This document shows, piece by piece, positions 13,219-26,700 of a DNA stretch of 64,000 nt. The notes under the pieces were generated by a model. The model had not been told where the DNA came from. It made no database searches and saw only the letters and a list, made by a program, of their open reading frames with translations. Numbering within the stretch: position 1 is the first letter of the stretch; each line of letters opens with the position of its first letter. The position numbers and the translations under genes were made by a program. The stretch is from assembly GCA_004794655.1 (NCBI GenBank), contig SMMW01000179.1, forward strand, positions 537,001 to 601,000, in the 5' to 3' direction. This stretch comes from Marisa cornuarietis (taxonomy: Eukaryota; Mollusca; Gastropoda; Architaenioglossa; Ampullariidae).

Positions 13219-16200
13219 TTACGTGCAAGAGGTGTGATTGCATTTTCTCTAGTTTACTACTTATGGGAACTCCAAATAATCCATATCTCTGTTGTTGACA
13301 GAAGCAGATAATAGAGATGTACCCTTAGCCCCACGATGCACATACTTTCTTATTTTCTTGCCACAATAACTTTCTAAGCTGTCAGAAACATTTGTTATTA
13401 ACAAAGTTCATAAAATGTGTCTGCAGATGACCACATAGCCCCTGACAAATAATAATGTAGCTTACTTTTCCACAAACTCCTGAAAGCTGCATCTAACAGC
13501 ATAGCCATCCTTACGCACTATAGCAGTCTGAAGAATGCCTCCATAGCTAAGCTGGATGGAAACATACTCTCGGTCAGCAGTCATCGCCTCCAAGTTTTGG
13601 TTTGGTTTGATACAGTGCATAAAATGAGGGGATGAGAACTCCAGCTTGGTCACCATCTCCTTCAGGGAGTTCTGTATCAGATAAGAAATTAGACTATGTG
13701 TACCTATGTGTTTGTTTGTTTTTTTGTTTGTTTGGAGTTGGTTTCTTTTGAACACAAATTCTGAAGATAAGCAACACTAATACTGACCATCACGAGTTTT
13801 AGCCTTAGCCATTCTACACTTCAGTTGTGTCTTAATGATTAAAATAGCATCACCAACGAGGATAAAATGATTGGGCTGTATAAAGACCTCCAGGCTAGAG
13901 TGAAAAATTAATATAACATGGGCACATCTTAAGGTCGTCAATCAGCACTTGCAGGGACAGTACATGGAGACATTGTCAATGTTGTCAAAAGTGTGATATG
14001 TAACATAAATGTCTACATGTTTGTCATGTTAATGGGTCAGCACTCACAGCAACACAAAAAAGGTTATACAAATATACAAATTATTGTTATTATTGAACAA
14101 AAGGCAGAGGAAGTAACAGATGGTCACCAGTGATCATACTTGTAGCTTAGCAAATCACAGGGCTGTAACAAAGAAATTAAGAAATTTGCTGTTAAAGTGT
14201 TTGGGCTGTTCCCACTGTATACAATGCTTAGACTGATGATGTTGCTGCTGATGGTGATAATGGTGAACAGCTAAATTTAGAATGTTAATCTCATCAATAG
14301 AACATTGCAATTCATTCTCCTTTATTCATGATGATAACGATCAAAAACCTCTTAAACCTACTATTACTACCTGACTGACTACTTGAGATCATAGCATGAG
14401 TGTTAATGTAAAATGTCATTCTAAACCAAGTTTAAAAAAGACCAAAAACAAAAAAATATTACCTGGAAATGGAAGGTAAGTGTTGATGATTTCTTTGTTT
14501 TCAAATTGGCTACCTCTTTCATCTTCTGTCTCAGGCAAAAAAAAATTTAAATGTATATTTACATATGAAAAAAGGAAAAATATTTGTAACCGATTACTGT
14601 TTATTTCCAGTCTGCTATGATGCTAAGTTTCCTCTTGATCAGAATAAACATTTCTGTTTTCTGAGAAGGAAATTTTGAGTCCACTGCTTTACCATGTGCT
14701 TTTCACTGAAGAAACTTGTAGTGAAAAGTTTGCAAGCAGCGGCAATGCCACAAATAAGATTTAACCATTTTATGCTGAATGTATGTTGTTTATAAGAAAG
14801 TTCAAATAAAATAGTGCAAGAATAAAGGGATTTTGTCATGAGATAAAATAAAATAAAATATGAAAGGAAAAATGAAGGCTACTCACTTTTGGTCCTTGTT
14901 TTGATTTGTGAAATCTTTTGAAGAACTCGAAAGGAGAGCGAGAGGGTTTTATCTTGCGAGTGATGCGTTGTCTTGCACTGGGTGATATGGAACCAGTTCT
15001 GGTAACAGCTGACTGAAAAATCTCTTTTACTAGCATGTTGTCACTACCTGCAACAAGAAGACATTCTTGAGCACCCCTTTTCCTTTACCTGTGAAGTAGG
15101 GAATGACAAAAGTGGGTGGTAAAAGAAGCCCTCTGTGCACCCTGCTCCAAAATCTTAGTTACCTCTGACTTTACCCCCAACTTAACTGAAGCACATAAAT
15201 CTGAGTTCATGAATATCAACATATTTTAATGTAATGTTCATGATCAACATGATCAACATGATCGTTAAATGGATACTTCAAGCTATTAGAATGAAACTTA
15301 ATGACTCTGTGAAGAAGACTAATGTAGTGAGTACATGTAGTTCAGTGTAAAACAATCATGATGACTTACTGAACTGATAAATCGAGCTGATAAATCAATT
15401 GTGATAAGTGATACAAATGGTAGGGATGACTAACATTGCATGACAAAGGTGAGCGAGCTGTGCAATGTGTCACGATTCTTTACCAAGACCCCAGCCAGAT
15501 GATACTGAACAGTGCCTGCATAGTGGACAATAGTAAAACTGGTGCCACCAAACTTTGGACTCTTGTATACCTTGTTGTATTTTTTTCCTGCAAATACACA
15601 CAAAACACCAGACATACTCCAGACTTCAAGCTGAAATTGAAAAACAGCAGCATGCATTAACTTAAAAAAATATTACTTTTTTATTTAAATTGAAAATTTG
15701 TTTTTAAAAAATAGCCATCTAGCAGTTTGATATTTTATTCATATAGAGGAAACAGATTATAAAATGTTAGAACTTGTCTCTTGCAATAAAATGATGTATA
15801 CATATTACTAAAAAAAAAAAGAAGAGAAAGATCCACCATAGTATAATAGGGCTATAACATTACCCAGGCTGTTATGTAATTTGGTAGCCAAAGTTTTGTC
15901 AGTTGCCTTTGGGAAGCAGCTTTCTTCATCTAGGAGGTCAAAAATACCAGTGTTTCTCTGACAAAATGAGAACAGGAGAAAGCTAAGCAAATCTATATTT
16001 CTTTGATGTAAGTTGCATAGCTATCCCTTTTGAATGTAAGGTCCATAACTGCAAGGTATGCTTATTAAGTAACTCATTTACCTCAATTATCAATATCTGA
16101 CACAAGCTTCTAAATAATACAAAATTTCTTTCCCAGATTTTATAGGCTCTTATAACAAAAATCAAATTATTGCTTAAACAAAAGTGGTCTCATCTTCCTA

Positions 16201-19108
16201 GATAAATCTTGGATCTTATTTATTTTGCTGTAGGATAAGGATACTAATGAAAAAAAATTTACAAAAACACAAAATTGCACCCCCTCCAACAAAACAAACA
16301 GCGTCCACCCACTAACACAGGCAAATACACAAAAACACGAGATACTACACACAAAGTCAAAAAGACTTTGAGGGACATTACAAAGCCATAACCTTTCCTC
16401 ACCTGCATAAAGACATCCACCACCTCTTGACTAGAGGGAAATGTGACTTCAACAGGAGGTACTTCTTCAGCCAGACACTCAGCTCTCTCCTGCTGAAACA
16501 CTTGCTGCTGATAAAATACTTGCATCTGCTCATTGGCCAGGTTGATGCACATCTGTAATGCATGAGATACTCACCATGAGTATGTACAACTGTCTTTCTA
16601 GACTACACAAAATGTATGAACGTAATAAAAGAAAGGGGCCTAAGGGGAAAAGGAATTAGGAGTGTACAAAAAAACACAAACTTGATATGGCTTAAATAGG
16701 AATGTCAGTAAAATACCAATTTGCAAGGTAATTAAAACGGAAGATGGGATGTAGATAAACGTCTGAATTTAGGTAAAATAAAAACAAGAATGATAAATAA
16801 AATGGGAATGTTATGTGTGCATAAAATGCACAAATACTAAGGAGTTTTGATATTCACTCGCACTGTGATTTTTAGAAGAATACATAAACATGAGGTCATC
16901 AACCAAATTTAAATGCCTTTACCATGCTCATAATTAAATGTGTCTATGTTCAGAACTATGAGGACTACTTTCCAAAAACCAGTTACAGTGCAGATGAAGG
17001 GACACAACTTGACAGTCTATAGTCATATCAGGCAACATGAAAGAGAAGGGTGAGCACTGCAAGACAGTTGAACGAATGAATAAAGCTTTCAATAAAATCA
17101 TTTTGGTTTTTCTGGTGTGATCAAGCAACATAAATCTGACTGAATGAATGTTTTTAAATGAACATTCCAACAGTAATCTTTGCATTTCTTCGTCAGAAAT
17201 ATGGAAAATAAGGTCAAAATGGACCATTAAAATGTGGAACAGGATCCATGATGCATGATATTTTGGAAACCATTTTCCTGTGCACCAAAACATAATTAAA
17301 AAACAAACAACAGAAGCCTAATACAGAAAATACAGTCGGTGTCTAAGTGCATAAATTAGCACAAACCATACCTCCATACCTGTTCAAAGTCATTTTTCTC
17401 CAGATTCTCAAAGCCAAAAATGTCTAGGATGCCAAAGCAGAGCTTCTTGTCAGGGCTAAGAGAGGGAGGACCAATTTACATGCACACACAGCCACATTCC
17501 AAGACAAAAAGCCACAATTGTTCTATATTTAGTTCATAACCAAACATAGAAAAACACTGACAGTGCTTCTGTTTACATCTGTCACATGCTTCGATTCCAT
17601 ACAGCAAACAATATGAGCCCATAAAATATCCTTCCCAGAATTCACGAAAAGTGAATGATCTTCCCCCAACTCAAAATTTACAAAAGTATGTTTACTTCTG
17701 ATTTTTTTCTTTTTAGCTTCTTCTTGATGAAAATGAGAAAGAACAATATTTCATTATCATCATCATTGTAAGACACATTTTTATAAGTGTATGACTACAT
17801 AAATAAATAAAGGTTAAATAACAAACACTATCATACATAAAATTCAGATATAATATATAGCTGTAATGTAACATGCATAAAATACAGATATAATACATAG
17901 CTATAAAGTAACATATAGGTACATGCACATGCAGGAAGAGTTAAAGTACAATTAAAGCAGACAGCTAGATGAAGCATGCACGGGAAAATGGATTTAGGGT
18001 AAGATTCTGTCAAAAGAAGACAGCATTTGGTTTTAACTCACGAGTCCTCCAGAGGAGCAACTAACTGGTTGATGCCATTCACTATCCAAGAAAAGAGACG
18101 GTTGTACAAAGCCTTGGCCAGAGCATCCCTATTGTCACATGCCTGGGGCACACTTAGAGGCTTTCGTAATTCTTCCCCTGTGCAGATAAATTTTTTTTTC
18201 AATCTGATTAAAAATTTTGCTACATGTCCGCATCCTCCACTACTTTCGTCTCTTTGCATTAAATGCTAACATAACCTTAAATTGTCATCTTTGCTCATGA
18301 GACAGTCATTGACAATTATGCTATTCTCACTATCCACTATATTTTTTGTTGGAAGAAGTCATAAAATTATAATGTAAATAAATGAACATTATGATTTGTT
18401 ATCATTATAATTATCTAGTTCTTTCCAAGTCAAAGGCCTACCTCTGGCCATAAGAACATCCACAGTCAGTGCTGACACCAAATCTTCATGTGGCACTTGC
18501 AGAAGCTTTGACACTGCCATGGGGAAGATATTTATTTCTTTTGAGTACTTGAGAACTGATTTAATTAATGTGATCAATGAAGGTGATGTTCAACAATGAT
18601 AAAATAATAATGATGGTGCAGAATAAAACATGGAGGAAGTGGTGGTAGAAGGCAATGCCATTGCGAGGTAAAGGAAATGTAAGAAAAACACACAGATGAC
18701 AATTGTACACAATCAAAATAATGCATGAGAAAAAAGCACAAGTCAAAATAAAAGAAAAAAAAGGAAGAAAGCTACCTCTAGTCAGTATACAAGAGTCAAT
18801 GACCATGGCACCACCTGTGTCATCAGACTCAAAGAAAGTGACATCACCCAGATGCAGCACAGCAGCAAGTGTACTTAACATGTTTGTGAGGTCCTGTGTG
18901 GAAATAAGAAAGACATGTAACTAAAATTATTTACTGTAGAAAGCTTAAATCATGTACGAATGTAAAAAAAAAAAAGGGGGGGGGATAAAACAGCAACATG
19001 AGCCACAAATGCTACAGACCATTAGTTAGTGTAATTGACTGAAACAGGAGGCCACCCAGGCTTGAGACAGGGTATTGCCTACTGCTGGGTACTTGATTTA
19101 CAAATCAA

Positions 19109-19155
<47 letters not shown>

Positions 19156-20761
19156 TACTATGGCAGAAGGAATAGGCTGAACTCCATCTACCATATGCCC
19201 TGGCCCACATTAAGCTCACTACCCTTGCAGCCACAAAGCTATAGAACTTTGCCTTTTGTCTTTAGTCGACAAAATTGACAAACAGCCAACTCAGAAGACT
19301 AACAAATTAGGCAAAGAAAAATAGTATCAAATTATGAAAACACTGTACAAGACGGTGGAAAACATTACATCTTAGTGTACACCTAGAATTAATGTTTACA
19401 ATAGCAGTGTTGACATGCTTTTATTGAATCCGAAATGAGAAACTGACATACACAATATCTGCAAATTAAAAACTGACATACAAAAAAACTGTCCACACCC
19501 CTTTCCAAAACCTTCTCTCCTCTTCAGACTCCCATATTCTATCCCTCCCTCTTACAAAGACAGTCACATAACATAAGGACCTCATCTTTAGGTTGTTCAG
19601 TGTGTCTATTGGTATCTCACCGTTAACTGTCTGTTATCTTTCATTTATCATTATTATCTCTGCGCAGAGAGTGCGACCTATCTTGGTCGTGATACTGCAT
19701 GTTATAAGTTTACATCATTATTATTATACACAATATCTACAAATAAAAACTGCAGGCAATAACAGATGTCAAGAAAAACCAGCTTTGCAATCATTGTAAA
19801 ATGTTTTTAGTTTGTCGTCACTAAAATCTATGCTAAGGTTAACTAAAAATTAATCAACTCACATTCTGTGAGAAACCAATTAACTTCATGCACTCTTTGA
19901 TTTCCAGTAGCTTCTGCTGATTGTCTGCCATAGTTTCTTGGGGGACACTTTTCCTGAGATACCTGATGCAAATATATTTTAGTGAATAAAATCATAAGTA
20001 CTTTCTGCGCACCTCTGATTATACACTAGGATAGACCTAGCATTGCTCAAAACTGCTTGTATGTAAAAATATTTAGATTTCATAATCATGGACTTTTTCA
20101 TAAAATAAATTCTGATTTGCCCTACTAGAGATTGCTTGAAAAGTTTTTCAGTGTTACGTATCTAGTTGAATACATACACCTGTAGTTTATAACTTAGGTA
20201 CAGAAAACAACAAGGACCTAATAATAAGCAACCATTCTTTCTGTTACATTATTATTTGAAATTAAAAAGTCCTGAAAGTTTATATGAATATAAAATATTA
20301 CAAAATTTGCCCATGTTTGCAGCAACACTCAAGAGTTCAATTGATTTTTTGTGAATGAAAAAAAATTATTTGCATAAATTCTATCACAATATGACTTACT
20401 TAAAGTTATTATACTCCAAGAAAAGCTGAGATTTCTCCTCTGGTGTAGTTCCATTTAGCAACCAGTAGAAAATGTGGAAGTTGCCCTCCCCTGGACCCTG
20501 TTGGACAACCCGTGACTTCTCCAAGAGGTACTCATGCACATGGCCTGTGATAACACCCAGCAGATCTTCTCATAATGCAGTCGTTCAGGAATGAACTCTT
20601 CTTCTATCATTCTTAAAAAATGTTACCATTTCCATATGAATCAGTAAAATAGTATAGTAATGTGTACATACTTTTGTCCCTTGGAAAATTATCTCCCTTT
20701 CCACCAAACCACGATGCACCTCGTCGATGACTTTCTGCACTTTTCATGATTTAACCCAGTT

Positions 20762-20799
<38 letters not shown>

Positions 20800-23700
20800 C
20801 TAGAGCGAGAGAGAAAGAGCAATCCTAAGCAGCTTATTTATTCTGATTTAAGCTAAAAGAGTGGTGTAGACAAGAAATGCTTATCCTAAACGAAGCCGGT
20901 GAGTAGGAATGTGCGTGTTTCTGAAGGTGAGGCTGCGAGTGTGGTGTCTGGAGAACGATACTGAATGGCTGTGAAGTGATGGTATTGTAGGAATGTGTGG
21001 AGACCGCATCCGTGGCCGTCATTTCCGAGCTGCAGGCCTTCAACCATCTTAGCCATGGCAGCACCAGCAATGTCTTGTTTTACAGGTTTCCGGGTGTCAG
21101 AAAATCCCGAGGTTATCATTTCATGTTCCCGTGGTAGAAAAAAGTGGACGAGTAACAAATCATGATTTGCTGACTTTCATCGTCACGATGGAAAAAAAAG
21201 GCATAAGAAAATGAAGTCATGCCGCAGACGACACGATTTTCTGTGTTGTCATTCAGCTTCCCCCCCCCCCGAGGCCAGTATCCTGTACGACTAAAGCCCG
21301 TTCAAAGTTCTGAAGCGTAAACAATAAATAAATAAATCTCCCGAGTGCCCCTAAGTCCTGTTGTATCGGAAAGTGTATCGGTAATTAATGTACTGTCTGG
21401 ACTTGCATGTTGATGTCCCAGTTCCAATGTTCGAAACGTTCACACCCAAGCCATCGGTTTTTTTGTGAGCGTCACACACAACCTTAGTGAACTTGGTCAA
21501 ATGTTCGCCGACACTTGTATGGTCAATAGAAGTATCCACGATAAAACAAAAACAAAGAGAGATATCTGGAGGAATATCTTCAATCATCATCATCATTGTC
21601 GTCGTCGTCAGCAGCAGCAGCAGCAGGAGCTCCTGGGCCCTAGTAATTGACTGATATTACTACCGATTCTTGCCAACTTTCTCGACTCTCTGTCATCGTC
21701 TGGAAACGGGTGACTGAAAGACTACTCGCGTGTCGTCTGCCGATTTTTTGTTTCTGTCTGCCTTTTCTTTTACCTCCCTGCATTGTTCTCTACAGGATCG
21801 CCTTTAAAAGTCCTGATGATCTTGAGATCATGAACCACTATACGTACAAGTTACGTACACCACGACTATGTGACTGTTTAACTGCAATGATTTAAAAACA
21901 TAATCAAGTGACATCGAAACAGGCGCAACATAGGCACTAGAGGCTTAATCATCATCGTCTATCCTCAGCTTGACAGTCTAGCCCATAAAGTTGTGCTGTT
22001 TGTTGGGTTGTATAGAAGTGTGTTTGTGTTTTCCTCATAAGAGAGATGGTGAGTTTATTAACTATGGAGGTGTGAACGACGTTTTCTTGTGATGACAGAG
22101 TCTGGTGGCGTTTAATTTCCGCGGAAATGAATAAAGTATTGTCCTTGTCATCACGTCAGCACCAACTGGACGCGCATCATCTCCGGCCTGTGCTGTGTCC
22201 TTTGAAAATTCGTTTAGCGTGATGAAAAACGTATGGTTTCTTATGCAACACAATACGTTTTAAAACAAAACTCTTCTTATTCAATGCGACATTACTTGTC
22301 ACTTGGTGTAACTTTTCATTGGTATATCTATTGCTCCTCAGAACATGTAACACTCGATGGATGTATGTGAAAGTGCTTCCACCTAGAGAGGATTTCGCAC
22401 TATGAGGGGAGGAAACCGTAGTACCCGGAAGAAAAGCCCGACGCCCTGCCCTGCCCTGCAAACAGGTATCACATACAGAGAGTGTCCTTAGATGAGATCT
22501 GAACCTTGGGCTTCTCTCTGGAGTGGTGACAAGCGAGTGTTTTAGCTACAAATGAAATGAAAATGACACATGACCAAATTTATTAATCCCACTCAGAAAT
22601 TATATACTCGGTAACTGTGTTCAGTTACAAAAGTTAGAAATTGAAAGTCAGGTCAAGTGCTGGTTACAAGTGCTAGAAGATATCTACACTACAGGGTGCC
22701 CCAAAGTATGTAAATGTTGCCCACCTACCTCCCAGCACGCATCCGTTAGGAGCGAAGATGAGTTCCATATATTTAGCAAAACGGCTGGAGTTATGATTTC
22801 GCGTAGTCTGGGCATTACCAAAGGCCTCCAGCAGTGGACTCGCCTGCAAATATACACCTGTTGCAGTGTTGAGGACACATACACGCACACAGAGACTCCA
22901 CAGACAGAGCACACCTGCAAACACTATAGTCCCACACGTGTTCTCTCTGACAACAAATCACTAAGACCTGTACGTGGGCACAAACGTTTCTAATATGCGG
23001 GTGAACTAACAATATATTCTTTTACTAAATAACATATGACAAGTTCATCACATAAATCCTTCTCCAATTAAGATGCCTATAATAATCACACAGAAAAGAT
23101 CCTTACTGAGTCCACTCAAGATCAAATGTCAACAAGCAGTTTATATTAAAAATCTGTTTTTCTCCAAGTTCTCTCACATACACACTCTTCCTCGATGACG
23201 GGACATACACACTTTTCCTTGTAGACGGATCCTATACGACTTGCTGTTGTTGGGGGAGGGGTTTGACACTGCAGACAGTTCCACTCATACAGTCTTGTTC
23301 ACTGGCGTTGATCACACAGACAGCATAAATCGACGAAACAACTCCGACAGTCTTATCGGCAGACGAGTGTTCAAGTCAAGAATAATTCAGACGGTAGGAA
23401 AGCATAATCCAGACAATTATAAAATCTTCCCAGGAGAACACACAGCAGCTGGGAATTTCGTAAAGCGAGGAACCACACAGTCGCTTATCAATAACAATCC
23501 ACCCAGTTAATAGTATTCCAAAAAGATAATAGTATTCCACACAGTTAAAAACAACTTCAGAATCTTTAAGAAGACCACACAGTCACTTTCCCTTCTCTTA
23601 CGTCAACGATGGCGATACTCCTTGTCTCGTACTTCAAGACTCCAAAATAGATCTTTCTTTCAAGATCTTTTACCACACAGAAAATATCAGCAACACCTTG

Positions 23701-26700
23701 TCAATGTAAGGGCAATGCTTGCTTCTCTACTAACTGGTACCTAGAAAATATTCAACTTCTCCTTCCGCAATTGAAGTGCAACTTAAAAAAAAACAATTCT
23801 GACCTCTTTCAAGTTCTTCCATGCACGACACTCTCACTTCTGCTTCTCTTCCAATTCTTAATCAGCGCCCTCTAGCCAAACATGAAATTCAGGGGTGACA
23901 GTCCTACTGATACAAAAACACTCAAGGGGGACAACCTCGTTACACCAAACATTCAGGGGAACATGCAGGTGATTGCTTTCCGATGAGCTGCTATGAAGCC
24001 CCAGGAACATCTCTACATAGCTAAGCGATCAGTGCTTGATCTATATGTCACCTGCAGCCCCCATGCACCTTTTCTCAGACGTGCTGGAGTTGTAATTAAT
24101 GCTTCAAAAAGACAAAAAAGTGTGAAAGAAGATATATTTCACTCAGAAATTAGTCATATACCTTTGCGAAGCCTTGAAGTTAGACGATAAAATCTATCGA
24201 ACAAAGTAGAGAAATCAGACAGACTGGTAAAACTGCATATTACAGCCGGGGACAAAATTCTGAAGAAAGTGTTGAACAAAATGAAGAATGCAGAAAACTG
24301 AGTTCTGTTACATGAGAAAGGCAGAAGGCGCGAACGTACGGACAGTTAATGGCATACATACTCAAAAGTGTTGGGCGAAAAACAGCTGAAGACCGTGAGC
24401 AGGAGAACTGTCAGACAGAAATACTGACAAGATGAAGACAGAAGAGTCGGACATGAAGACAGCAAAAAGGGCAGAAAAAATTAGTTAATTTAAACAGGCT
24501 GACATGCATTAGAAATGCCGCAATCTCTCCTGAGATTGTAGAAGTTTATATTATAGTTATTTGTTTACTCTGATGTAGGAAACTTAAATATTAATTTAAA
24601 TATTCTCAAAGAGAGAACAACAGCAACAGAAGTGCTTAAAAGCTTGATGATTTTCCAAGTGTTTGTAAGAAAGTGGCCTACTATAATACCAAGCATGACT
24701 TTAAAAAACTGCCCTCCACACAGATGCAAGGGCTAATTTTCCATTGCATCTGCATCCGCCCACCCACCCCCCGCATCCCAACTCACCTTCATAAACGTAA
24801 CCGCTCGCGCGCGCGCACACACACACACACACAGAGGGTGAGAGAAAGAAAGAAAGCAGCCTTTCGCATCGCATAAAAAATGCATTAATCACGTAATACA
24901 GCTTTAAACTACACAAGAGAGCTCTAAATTACTCCCCCAAACACGAAACAAAACTTTGCCAAAGGGGTCTGAACATGTCAGTGTCGTTGGATTTGGCGTT
25001 GGGGATCTCATCGTGTAAGACACTGTATATGTAATAGACAAAACATAAAAGCTTATACTTTAAAAATTGTTTCTAATTATTGGCAACAACTTTACATCCA
25101 TAAAAGTATGTCACTATCAAAGCAGTTTCTCGGCATCACGTACCAATATTATCAAGATGACAGTAATAAGTGTAAAAACTGATATGTAGTTTTTCCAGCA
25201 ACTGGTCTATAAAACCCTGCAAGTTATTGTATAGGGGTCTAATAAATAAAAGTTTTTAATGAGGGTCTCTAAAAGTTGTACCTTGCATTGGGAAAACCTC
25301 TTGCATGTTATATATTGGGCGGACACAACACAGACCTGATGTAGTTTCTCGTTCAGACGATGCTCGGCACTGGTGGAGGAGTTCATCAGATGCTGCACCA
25401 GCAGTTTACTTGTCTCCGTCTTGCCTGCACCACTCTCGCCTCCAATGACGCAGCACTGGTCAGTCTGCGAGGACAGTAGCGCCCGAAGAGCACGCTCTGC
25501 CACCGCGTAAATGTGCGGCGGAAGTGAGGTCATCGGGTCACGTCTGCGAAAGATTCTTGACGCCTGATGGAGTGGAAATGTCAAATGTAACATAGCTCGC
25601 TTGTGCTAAGATTGGAAGAAGTGGACTACAGGTTAGTTTCATACAACAGGTCCATTTCTTACATTTAATAATAATAATAATAATTACTTATAGAGCGCCG
25701 TTCCCTAATGGCTTACAGCGCTTTACACAAAATAACAAATTAACATAATAAAAACAGCATAACAAGATTCTGCATTATCTAAACAACATACTAATACTAT
25801 ATGTCAAAGGCACTACGAAGGAAGAGCGTCTTCAGCCGCTGCTTCAATGCTGACAATAAGGATGCACGTGTCAGCTGAAGGAGAGGGAATTCCACATAGT
25901 TGATACAATCAAGCTGGCAATTTCTTTATAATACCTTCAGAACATTAATTTTCTGAATCTGCTGTTTGCTGGCAACAAAGGCTACTGGACAAAGTACGCA
26001 ATGTTTGGACAGACGAAACAACAAAACATTAAAGCTCCAGGTCCAAATCCCCAAACCCAGAAACCGGCCAACGAAACAAACTTCAAAAAGTCTCCAGACA
26101 CAGGAAAATGCCCTCTACTTCCTATTTGTACTTCTTCTACTTCTTCTTCTTTAGTGGCTAACGGGAGACTGCAGTGAACCTTTCGACCCGACAGATGGTA
26201 TCAGATTTTCCAGCAAATGATTTCTGTCCCATTCCTGCCCTCAGTACATAGTGACAAATGTTCTTGGCATCATACGTAATAACGGTTGTAATTTAACAAA
26301 TGGATGCAGTCTGGGCCATTTCTCACTTTGTCACTTACCCATTTGCCGTACAAAGGGAGTTCAGTGAAAGGGTTCACAGCAATGATAACATCTCCGATAT
26401 AAGTCTGAAATCAGAAACGCAAAACTCATTTTTTATGGCTTTCATGAAAACAAAATGTCAGATAAAAATGAAGGTGATGCTGTTTCAAAAATTATATAAG
26501 ACAACTAAGCACAAAATGGAACATTCATTCATCCGGTGTTTTCTCTCCCTTCTTTCAAATGGACATGCACACACAAAAATCAACATTATTAGCACACACA
26601 TTCACCCACAAGAAAGCAGACATAAAAATTAAAAATCTCCATTTTAAAAGATAATTTTATGTTTAATATATTCTAAAAAAAAGAGAATGAAAGAGAGATG

